Of a DNA stretch of 26,366 nt, positions 1-6,228 are shown one piece after another. The stretch's first letter is position 1. Every line of letters starts with the position of its first letter. The stretch comes from Fidelibacterota bacterium (GTDB taxonomy: Bacteria > Marinisomatota > Marinisomatia > Marinisomatales > TCS56): contig DAOWAH010000004.1 of the NCBI GenBank assembly GCA_030634675.1, forward strand, positions 1 to 26,366, read 5' to 3'. The translations under genes and the position numbers were made by a program. A model generated the notes under the pieces. That model saw nothing but the letters and a program-made list of their open reading frames with translations, did no database searches and was not told the DNA's origin.

Positions 1-144
1 GGCAACTTCCTGTCCAATAACATAGCGATCTAAAAAGTCCTTTATCTCTGACGGTTTATGGAGTTCAAATTCGGGTAGCTCGCTTAAGTCTTCAGCCGGT
101 TCCGGCGGAATATCAACCGGAATAGATTCATATTTTTTATGCAG
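1..144 (-). CDS. clpX: ClpX ATPase, N-terminal part, cut by window edge
   Basis: ClpX is the AAA+ unfoldase that feeds substrates into ClpP. The visible 48 codons end in [19 protein letters not shown], matching the start of the ClpX AAA+ module (family pattern K-P-x-E-I-K-x-x-L-D-x-Y-V-I-G-Q); HslU is less likely because of YVIGQ and the position behind tig and clpP. The frame opens after a TGA at 171-169 and contains no ATG, GTG or TTG before this motif. The Cys4 zinc-binding domain that normally precedes it is missing; a Pro/Glu-rich linker takes its place. The listed right end is the CTG (144-142) reached after a -1 shift from clpP at A AAA AAC. Alternatives are non-canonical initiation at that CTG, or a one-base homopolymer error hiding a plain ClpP-ClpX fusion. 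The family call is firm; the start is not. Confidence 0.8.
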   Translation of the reverse strand, partial: MHKKYESIPVDIPPEPAEDLSELPEFELHKPSEIKDFLDRYVIGQEVA

Positions 145-746
145 TTTTTTCTCGGGGCAAGTATGATGTCAATCAAACCATAATTTTTAGCATCTTCAGC
201 ACTCATAAAAAAATTACGATCCGAATCTTTTTCCACACGGCGCAGTGATTGGTTGGTACAGCGAGCCAGAATTTTATTCAGGCTCTTTTTCAATCGGTCA
301 ATTTCATCAGCCTGGATCAGAATATCACTGGCCTGACCTTCTACACCACCCATAGGTTGATGAATCATGATCCGGGTATTAGGCAACGCCGAACGTTTAC
401 CAGGTTCTCCGCCGGCTAAAAGAATAGCTCCCATGCTGGAAGCTTGCCCCATGCAGATTGTAGCCACATCGGATTTTATGTATTGCATTGTATCATAAAT
501 TCCTAACCCGGCCGTTACTACTCCTCCGGGACAATTTATATAAAGATAAATATCCTTTTCCGAGTTCTCAGCATCGAGAAATAACAGTTGTGCAATTATC
601 AAAGATGCTACCGTATCATCGATGGGAGTGCCGAGAAAAACTATCCGTTCCTTCAACAGGCGCGAATAAATATCGTAGGCTCGCTCCATCCGGCCGGATT
701 GTTCAACAACCATGGGAACTAATTGAGCTATTCCATTATGATCCAT
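84..746 (-). CDS. clpP: ClpP, ATP-dependent protease proteolytic subunit
   Basis: Serine peptidase (S14) that forms the double-ring chamber of the ClpXP/ClpAP protease in the cytoplasm. The ATG at 746 is preferred over one at 773 because AAGGAG lies 7 bases upstream and the family N-terminus ([10 protein letters not shown]) follows. Counting from it, the nucleophile is Ser104 in GQASSMGA and the base is His129 in MIHQPMGG. Alignment by eye with E. coli ClpP (ERDTERDRFLSA, Asp171) puts Asn178 at the acid position ([11 protein letters not shown]). The start lies 8-11 bases inside the 3' end of tig, which suggests translational coupling. The family's end is near residue 200 (YGLIDIIL); about 19 further residues after the slippery site look like out-of-frame ClpX DNA. 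Main products are therefore either a 220-residue ClpP with a foreign tail or a ClpP-ClpX fusion. Confidence 0.95.
   Translation of the reverse strand: MDHNGIAQLVPMVVEQSGRMERAYDIYSRLLKERIVFLGTPIDDTVASLIIAQLLFLDAENSEKDIYLYINCPGGVVTAGLGIYDTMQYIKSDVATICMGQASSMGAILLAGGEPGKRSALPNTRIMIHQPMGGVEGQASDILIQADEIDRLKKSLNKILARCTNQSLRRVEKDSDRNFFMSAEDAKNYGLIDIILAPRKNCIKNMNLFRLIFRRNRLKT
144..150 (-). promoter_or_regulatory. A AAA AAC slippery heptamer at the clpP/clpX junction
   Basis: Read on the minus strand in the clpP frame the codons are AGA AAA AAC, so the heptamer has the canonical X XXY YYZ phasing for -1 frameshifting. Slipping back one base puts the ribosome into the ClpX frame at CTG 144-142. About 20 bases downstream two mutually exclusive 6-bp stems can form (CCGGTT/AACCGG or TTCCGG/CCGGAA), farther away than in well-studied sites, and no Shine-Dalgarno-like stimulator is seen upstream. 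A missing A in the homopolymer is the competing explanation. Confidence 0.45.
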
Positions 747-2037
747 TGATTTTCTCCTTGGCGGCCTGCTCACGCAAGTCCTTGGTTTTAACTTTCACTT
801 CCTTAATCTTGGCGAAATCTTTCAAATAATCAAGAATAAATTTTTCAATCAGATCTTCATTCAACTTATGACGATTACTGGGTTTTTTATAATATTTACG
901 AATTTCTTTTTCACTATCCGGTGTACGATCAACCAGACGCTGGATTTCCGTATCAATCTCGGCTTCCGATACTTTAAAGTCCTGCTGCTTTACCAAGGCA
1001 TTATGAATCAAATACCATTTTAGATTATGTTCGGCTAGTGAACGATAAGCTTCACGAAGACGAGCTTCATCCAAATCACCGGATTTACCGCTTTTAGCAT
1101 CTTCAATTACTCGATCCAGATAAGCGTCCACCATTGAAGGTGGGTATTCAGGATTAACCAATTCAATCATGGCATCGGAAAGTGAACGGGCGAACGTTTC
1201 CTCTGAACGATGCTCCAGATTTTCATCGATACGCACTTTGATTCGCCGGCGCCAGTCCTGCTCATCTTTGGCTTCCGGTTCTACCCGCTTAATAAAATCA
1301 GCATTAATTTCCGCTGGGACTCGTTGTTCAACATTGATGACATTTACTTGGTAAGTATTAACCGCCTGCCCCTCACTATCAGGAATATCTATCCGGGCTG
1401 TTTCAGCGGGTTTCAGCCCGATCAATTTTGCCTCGACAGCACCGCTGAATACACCCTCACCGATTTTGATATAACGCGATTCATATTTATCGCCAATGAT
1501 CGGTACCCCGGAGGTGTCTAATTTTTGCAAATCAGCAATTAGATAATCACCTGATTTAGCTCCATCCTCAATCGTTAGCGCCTCGGAAAATCGATCCCGC
1601 ATATCCTTGATCGCATCCTCAATATCCTGCTCATCGGATAGATATATGGTTTTCTGAACCTTTAAGCTATTCTTTTTTAATTCAGGTAGTTCAATCTGGG
1701 GTTCAACCTCAAAGGTCGTGTTGAAAGATAAAGGTTCCCCGCGCTTAAAATCAATTTTATCGACTTTGGCTTGATTGATTGGTGTAATTTCTTTTTCACG
1801 TAAAGCCTGTAAATAATACTTCTGGATTATCTCGTCCACAAATTGAGTGTCAATCGCCGTTTGATACTGTTGCAGGATTATTTTTTTAGGTACTTTCCCT
1901 GGCCGGAAACCGGGCATCTTAATATTTTTAATAATTTGTTTCTCGGTCTTAGCATAATCCGGGACCAGCTCTTCCCAGGTAAGTTTGATAGTCATTTCCC
2001 GGGTAAATGAATTTGGAGAAGTAAGTTCAATTTCCAC
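736..2037 (-). CDS. tig: Trigger factor, ribosome-bound chaperone
   Basis: Trigger factor sits at the ribosome exit tunnel, shields nascent chains and carries a peptidyl-prolyl isomerase domain. The protein has 433 residues, close to E. coli's 432. The ribosome-binding motif GFRPGKVP is at residues 43-50. The FKBP-like isomerase segment runs roughly over residues 155-240 and begins near SGDYLIADL. The rest is the helical substrate-cradling region, ending in a Lys/Glu-rich tail. The start is GTG at 2037, with AAGGA about 6 bases upstream. It is first in the conserved order tig-clpP-clpX and its 3' end overlaps the clpP start. No oddity in length or frame is seen. Confidence 0.96.
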   Translation of the reverse strand: MEIELTSPNSFTREMTIKLTWEELVPDYAKTEKQIIKNIKMPGFRPGKVPKKIILQQYQTAIDTQFVDEIIQKYYLQALREKEITPINQAKVDKIDFKRGEPLSFNTTFEVEPQIELPELKKNSLKVQKTIYLSDEQDIEDAIKDMRDRFSEALTIEDGAKSGDYLIADLQKLDTSGVPIIGDKYESRYIKIGEGVFSGAVEAKLIGLKPAETARIDIPDSEGQAVNTYQVNVINVEQRVPAEINADFIKRVEPEAKDEQDWRRRIKVRIDENLEHRSEETFARSLSDAMIELVNPEYPPSMVDAYLDRVIEDAKSGKSGDLDEARLREAYRSLAEHNLKWYLIHNALVKQQDFKVSEAEIDTEIQRLVDRTPDSEKEIRKYYKKPSNRHKLNEDLIEKFILDYLKDFAKIKEVKVKTKDLREQAAKEKINGS

Positions 2038-2196
2038 TATTTTTCCTTCAAAATTGACGCCGAATTTAGCATTGTAAATTACAAATCATCAGGATTAGTT
2101 ACACCCTCCGCTACTTTCAACGCTCGCTTCTTCCAATGGATCGTAGCGACCTGGTGTGCCACAGCGGTACGTAGTTCGCACTATCATTATTCCATG

Positions 2197-2250
2197 CATG
2201 GTGGAGCACCCCGGCTTCAGCGTAGATGGGGCTGTTTGTATAGGCGGACA
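2197..2250. repeat. Palindromic intergenic repeat, copy A (pair with 19190-19241)
   Basis: Contains the 17-base string CTTCAGCGTAGATGGGG at 2215-2231, repeated exactly at 19207-19223. The following bases also resemble each other (TTGTATAGGCGG and TTATGCGGAGGCG). CCCC and GGGG flank the core and could form a weak hairpin. It lies about 55-100 bases 3' of the minus-strand gene ending at 2305. The rest of 2038-2304 holds no convincing gene. Confidence 0.5.
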
Positions 2251-2304
2251 TACCAAAAGATTTCCAACGATCTAACTTCATAAAATTATTATTTTCAATC
2301 CGGT

Positions 2305-2958
2305 TTATTTCGTTACTCCAAAATCATTCAACAGCAAGCTGCCCCGGTACAACAGGTACATACCCACCATCTGTATAACATGATAGATATCATTGTGATT
2401 AAAATGTTTGTGAAGCGTAAACCCGCTCATCTGCACGCCAGCGGCGGCAAAACTCACCAGGATACCGGCAATCAGCCAGCCACTACCGGAACCGTTATTA
2501 GCAAAATAGCTGTAAATCATAACCAGCAGAACAAAAATCATTGTTGGTGCATAAAATCGAATGACATTGATAAAGCGGGGATCACGCCAAATAATTACCA
2601 AGTATCCGGCTAGTAGAATGACTGGAATCCAACGGAGTAACCGAACTGAATCGTAGGGGAACACATGGTGAAATGAGGACATGAGCAGGAAAAAGGATGC
2701 AAAACCGATCGAAATAGTAGTTAGCTTCCATATTGCATCTTTCAATCCCGGACTTAGATGCGGACCAATACCATGACTGATAGCACCGAGCAAAGCGCCC
2801 AGGGTCAGCATCCAGAAGGCACGGGAAAAATGCCAATGGACATTCATTAATCGTTCCCAGTACCAGGCACCCAACTCCCAAGCGAACCAGGCCGTCATGC
2901 CAGCCAGGATCAAATCGGTTATAACAGTCATTGGTTCATAGATCAGATGCTTTTCCAT
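2305..2958 (-). CDS. Multi-pass membrane protein, DUF6962/CREST-like
   Basis: An integral membrane protein of 217 residues with about seven hydrophobic segments. Conserved-looking His/Asp motifs lie in or near the membrane: SHGIGPH, HHVFPYD and, near the C-terminus, HKHFNHNDIYHVIQ. This spacing recalls the CREST superfamily of putative membrane hydrolases (alkaline ceramidase, PAQR, hemolysin III), which bind a metal through His and Asp; that link is inferred from pattern only. I chose ATG 2958 over 2973 because GGAGGG lies about 7 bases upstream of it, whereas the upstream ATG has no ribosome site. It follows the MFS gene after 16 bases and is probably co-transcribed with it. The substrate is unknown. 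Confidence 0.75.
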   Translation of the reverse strand: MEKHLIYEPMTVITDLILAGMTAWFAWELGAWYWERLMNVHWHFSRAFWMLTLGALLGAISHGIGPHLSPGLKDAIWKLTTISIGFASFFLLMSSFHHVFPYDSVRLLRWIPVILLAGYLVIIWRDPRFINVIRFYAPTMIFVLLVMIYSYFANNGSGSGWLIAGILVSFAAAGVQMSGFTLHKHFNHNDIYHVIQMVGMYLLYRGSLLLNDFGVTK

Positions 2959-2974
2959 ATTTATTCCCTCCATT

Positions 2975-4228
2975 TCAAACTTGCTCGATTACCGCTTCAC
3001 CCCGCTTGACCGGGCGCATCAAAACATAGGCTATCAGCACAGTAATGGCACCATATATAAAGGCAACGGCATAATTGTTAGCGAACATCTGAATTATTAA
3101 GCCCGCCATCAAGGGTCCCATAATAGCTGATAGCTGTGAGGCCAGATAATACAGACCGGTGTAAATCCCCAAATGACCCTTAGGAGCCATATCCAGAACC
3201 ATCGGTAAGGAATTGACCAGGATCAGTGACCAGGCAATACCACACAATGGTAACACAATCTTGGTCTCCAATACTGAGTTCAGTGTAAAGCTATAGGCCA
3301 ACAAAGCCGCAAAAAATAGAATACCGAAATTGATCGTTCGTTTTCGTCCCAGCTTGGCACCGATATATCCGCTTAACGGTGAGAATATTACAATCGGCAA
3401 CGAGAAATAGGCTAATAGTATGGTGGCAAAACCGATGTCTACACCAAGTCTGTTAACCGCGAAGGATGTGAAGAACACTTCTAAAGCACCATAACCCAGA
3501 AACCAGAAAAAGATTGCCCCTAATAAAAATAGAGCCGATTTATCTCGATCACGTATTACTGCTTTTAAACTTTTAATCAACGCCGGTTCTTCATCGGCGG
3601 CATAAGCTTTATCCGGGGCTGGTTCCCGAATAAAAAAGATAACGATACCACAGCCAAACAGCATGGTCGCACCGCCAAAATAAAACGGTGCATTTATCGA
3701 TACCTTGAACAGTGCGCCACCGATTAAAAAGGCCAGTACGGCACCAACTCCACCCATCAGGTTGATAATGCCGTTGGCCTGGGAACGTTTGGGTGAAGGC
3801 GTTATATCGCCCATCAACGAGACTACCGGAGTCCGGAACATATCCATGGCGAATAGGGTCAAGGCAATCGAGGCCATGAAAAAAAACAGGGAATTGCCAA
3901 CAAAAATCGGGATGGCAACAAAGCCAATCAAAGCCAGGGGGGCACCAATGATTATAAACGGTTTACGCCGACCGATCCGGGTCCATATCCGATCTGACAT
4001 AGCCCCAATGAAAGGCAGGATAAATAAGGCGGCTATATTATCCAGGGTCATTATGAAACCGGTTATTCCCACCGACAGGCCAAACCCGGTTACACCGGCA
4101 GTTGCACTGTAATCGGACCGCCCAGCCTGCAGGAAAATCGGTACGTCGGCATTGTAAATACCCCATAACAGGGTTACACCCATGAAACCAAAACCCAGTA
4201 ATAATATGCGCCAGTAATTGAATTTCAT
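2975..4228 (-). CDS. MFS transporter, SLC45/sugar-transporter-like
   Basis: A 12-helix major facilitator of about 417 residues. The loop 2-3 signature DRIWTRIGRRKPFI (family G-x-x-x-D-R-x-G-R-R/K) is clear, and a second copy, GYIGAKLGRKR, begins the second half. The N-terminus (LLLGFGFMGVTLLWGIYNADVP) and loop resemble SLC45-type or glycoside-type sugar transporters, so a sugar/H+ symporter is plausible, but substrate cannot be read from sequence. The start is uncertain: ATG 4228 has only a weak GAGAA upstream, and an in-frame GTG at 4246 would add six residues. It sits just 3' of a lone dockerin-like ORF and 5' of a His-rich membrane protein gene, suggesting a small transport or lipid-envelope operon. 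Confidence 0.85.
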   Translation of the reverse strand: MKFNYWRILLLGFGFMGVTLLWGIYNADVPIFLQAGRSDYSATAGVTGFGLSVGITGFIMTLDNIAALFILPFIGAMSDRIWTRIGRRKPFIIIGAPLALIGFVAIPIFVGNSLFFFMASIALTLFAMDMFRTPVVSLMGDITPSPKRSQANGIINLMGGVGAVLAFLIGGALFKVSINAPFYFGGATMLFGCGIVIFFIREPAPDKAYAADEEPALIKSLKAVIRDRDKSALFLLGAIFFWFLGYGALEVFFTSFAVNRLGVDIGFATILLAYFSLPIVIFSPLSGYIGAKLGRKRTINFGILFFAALLAYSFTLNSVLETKIVLPLCGIAWSLILVNSLPMVLDMAPKGHLGIYTGLYYLASQLSAIMGPLMAGLIIQMFANNYAVAFIYGAITVLIAYVLMRPVKRGEAVIEQV

Positions 4229-4265
4229 TTCTGTTCTCACTTTCACCCGTGGAGCCCCAACAGAG

Positions 4266-4493
4266 CTACATTCCCATGATATGTCCGACCAAGTTTACTA
4301 CATCAAGAATATTAATCGTATTATCATCATTAAAGTCGGCAACTTCCTGTTCACATTGCTCCGGCTGCTGATACTCAAGGATATATTCTAGTGTCAGTAA
4401 AACATCGAAAATATCCAGATTTCCATCGTTATTAATTTCGCCAATCACCCAAACGTTCCCAGACCAACTATTGCCAGCAGTGAAAAGCTGCAT
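4266..4493 (-). CDS. Dockerin-like Ca-binding fragment, no signal peptide
   Basis: A 75-residue ORF containing two EF-hand-like dockerin type I repeats: GEINNDGNLDIFDVLLTL and DFNDDNTINILDVVNLV, each with acidic/Asn ligands at the calcium-loop positions followed by a helix. In FCB bacteria such pairs usually sit at the C-terminus of large secreted proteins. Here a TAG stops the frame five codons upstream of the ATG, there is no signal peptide, and only a weak GCGGGA precedes the start. I therefore read it as the surviving 3' end of a larger secreted-protein gene, though a free-standing module cannot be excluded. It lies between dctP (48 bases upstream) and the MFS gene on the same strand. Confidence 0.6.
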   Translation of the reverse strand: MQLFTAGNSWSGNVWVIGEINNDGNLDIFDVLLTLEYILEYQQPEQCEQEVADFNDDNTINILDVVNLVGHIMGM

Positions 4494-4540
4494 ATGTGAG
4501 TCCCGCTAGATTTCAATTTCGTATTCAGACTAATATCTAC

Positions 4541-5572
4541 TCATTTTGATTTATGCAAACCGCGGTATTCGCTACGAATTGCGTGAACGCGGTCAAAGTA
4601 TTCCGTTGGTACTATGTTTCCTCTGATCCGGGGGTATGCCTGTTCCACTGATTCCTTCCAAAGCTTCTGGTATTCATCAGAAACAGGATGCACGATTAAG
4701 CCATGTTCTACCATTACTTGAATAGACAATAATTCCAATTCCCTTCCTTCCTTTTTAATCGCTTCCCCGAAATTTATAGCCAGTCGTTTAAGTATAATTT
4801 GATCCTGTGGTAATATCTTATCCCAGATATCACGACGTAATATAGTAGCACCCACCAGAGGCGCCCATCGCATGTCACACATGTGTGGCGCAAGAGCAAA
4901 CCACTGCTTCCCCAGCGCAACCAATGGGGTAGTATCAAAAGCATCGATCAAGCCAGTTTGTAAACCCATCATTACTTCCGTAGATGCCAGTGGCACCGGG
5001 TGATAGCCTAAATCAAGCCAGATGGAAGGGTCCCCGGATTCGTTCGCCCAGAAGAACAGTTTCATCGGCTTAAGATCATCGGGATGAGTCATGGGGCTCT
5101 GGGTAAAGAAATGCACCCAGCCGGCTTCCCCCCAGTTTAAAATAAAATAACCTTTTTCGTAAAAACGCTGTTCCAGTTCATCGGCCAATTGGTCGCGGAC
5201 ATAATCGAATTCTTCGTAAGAATCATAAAACAGTGGAATATGTGACAGGGCTGTGATCGAAGAATCAATTATACTCATTCCAACCGATGTAACCATTGCT
5301 GCTTGAAATTGCCCCACCCGCATTTTCCGTACAATATTCGATTCGTCACCTACCATTCCACCGGCATAAATGGTCAATTTCAGACGGCCGTCAGTCTCTT
5401 GTTCCAATTGCTGACTCAACTCCTGCAGCGCCCGATCCCAGCAAGTACCTTTCGGAGCCGCAGTGGCCAGTTTAATGCGGATTGGTTGTGCGGCAGCAGC
5501 ACCAGCAGTTGGTAGGCTTAAAACTCCTGCAAATAATAAGATCTTAATTATTATAGCTCGTCCTCTGTGCAT
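4541..5572 (-). CDS. dctP: TRAP transporter solute-binding protein, DctP family
   Basis: Periplasmic receptor of a TRAP (tripartite ATP-independent) importer, typically for carboxylates. A signal peptide spans about residues 1-28, ending AGAAAAQ. The DctP fold follows: KLATAAPKGT at the mature N-terminus, KMRVGQFQAAMV, the central Trp-rich segment (LNWGEAGWVHFFT), and STEVMMGLQTGLIDAFDTTP, the family's hinge/ligand region. The length of 343 is normal. No DctQ or DctM permease is found nearby, so the receptor is an orphan here and must use a permease encoded elsewhere. The usual ligand-binding Arg in the xRxP region is not obvious (here DDLKPMKLFFWANES), so the ligand class is open. The preceding small broken gene ends 20 bases upstream. 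Confidence 0.9.
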   Translation of the reverse strand: MHRGRAIIIKILLFAGVLSLPTAGAAAAQPIRIKLATAAPKGTCWDRALQELSQQLEQETDGRLKLTIYAGGMVGDESNIVRKMRVGQFQAAMVTSVGMSIIDSSITALSHIPLFYDSYEEFDYVRDQLADELEQRFYEKGYFILNWGEAGWVHFFTQSPMTHPDDLKPMKLFFWANESGDPSIWLDLGYHPVPLASTEVMMGLQTGLIDAFDTTPLVALGKQWFALAPHMCDMRWAPLVGATILRRDIWDKILPQDQIILKRLAINFGEAIKKEGRELELLSIQVMVEHGLIVHPVSDEYQKLWKESVEQAYPRIRGNIVPTEYFDRVHAIRSEYRGLHKSK

Positions 5573-5592
5573 CTTCGGTAATCCGTAATATT

Positions 5593-5819
5593 TTATGTGA
5601 GTAGATCAATAGTAATATTATTGTGGGTCGGAATTCGTACGATAATACCTGCTTGTGATTTTAGCGTCACAGCCGTATCATTTTCTGCTATAATCACATC
5701 CAGGTATTCCACATCATCGGTGGTTATGACCTCTATCAATTTACCGGACTCACCCTACCCTTCCAGGGCTGAACAACTGTAACTATAATGATAAATAATG
5801 CAATTAACCAATTTTTCAA
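5593..5819 (-). pseudogene. Small secreted protein gene broken by a one-base frameshift
   Basis: Found by reading the gap upstream of dctP. AGGGAGG (5830-5824) precedes a TTG at 5819 that begins a clear signal peptide (KNWLIALFIIIVTVV) and then runs to TGA in about 30 codons. In a neighbouring frame, right after a TAG near 5753, a second peptide continues as GESGKLIEVITTDDVEYLDV, with later strands such as TAVTLKSQAGIIVRIP, ending TAA at 5593. Restoring one base near 5750-5765 joins them into about 75 residues. The second part alternates hydrophobic and polar residues as in a small beta-barrel domain. I do not recognise the family. Either a decayed gene or a one-base sequence error. Confidence 0.55.
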
Positions 5820-6080
5820 TTTGCCTCCCTGTCGATGATTTATTATTTGGCATGGTATAGACACAACTTGGAACGATATTAGTCAACCTAGAATAGGATC
5901 TGGCGAGAACAACAAATACTAATCAAATACGGGTACAAAGCGGATTGAATATCTATCAATTGTAGCAGCCTTTCCCACCTAATTTAAGAATCAAATAGCA
6001 GGGGAAAACTACTGCTAATAGACTGAATCAGCAAAAAATAAATGGTATTAAATCCCAAGGTAAGTCCCGGTCACTATTAT
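5820..6080. other. AT-rich intergenic stretch without a gene
   Basis: Apart from the ribosome site at 5830-5824 for the small secreted gene, nothing here is supported. A promoter for the dctP unit is expected in it, but I could not identify convincing boxes. The stretch TGGTATTAAATCCCAAGG near 6043-6060 resembles bases just before the second copy of the palindromic repeat (around 11639), so the repeat may begin here. Confidence 0.4.
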
Positions 6081-6200
6081 CCGAGGCAAGCCTCGGAGAA
6101 TTTAACCACACCTACTCGCCTGCCTATGCCGTAACGAAACTACGGCTTCGTGCAGGCAGGTCCGCCGTAGCTCCAACTCATCGGAGCGAAGGTGGATTAA
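6081..6200. repeat. Composite palindromic repeat, long copy
   Basis: Begins with a perfect hairpin, CCGAGG CAAG CCTCGG (6081-6096). A nested hairpin follows: CCTGCC (6119-6124) pairs with GGCAGG (6155-6160), and inside it GCCGTA (6128-6133) pairs with TACGGC (6141-6146). Then come TCCGCCGTAGCTCC (6161-6174) and GGTGGATTAAA. A shorter, partly decayed copy lies at 11649-11728 and lacks the nested hairpin. Both sit just 3' of minus-strand genes, so besides being a dispersed repeat it may act as a 3' mRNA structure. Confidence 0.7.
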
Positions 6201-6228
6201 AATTAGAGCTATTTTCTTCTTACTTCCC

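Noticed and set aside
488..829. Plus-strand ORF of 113 codons over clpP and tig
   Set aside because: Antisense to two well-conserved genes, with no ribosome site or recognisable motif.
2117..2281. Minus-strand ORF of 54 codons downstream of the membrane-protein gene
   Set aside because: Runs through the palindromic repeat, has no ribosome site, and its peptide resembles nothing known; probably chance.
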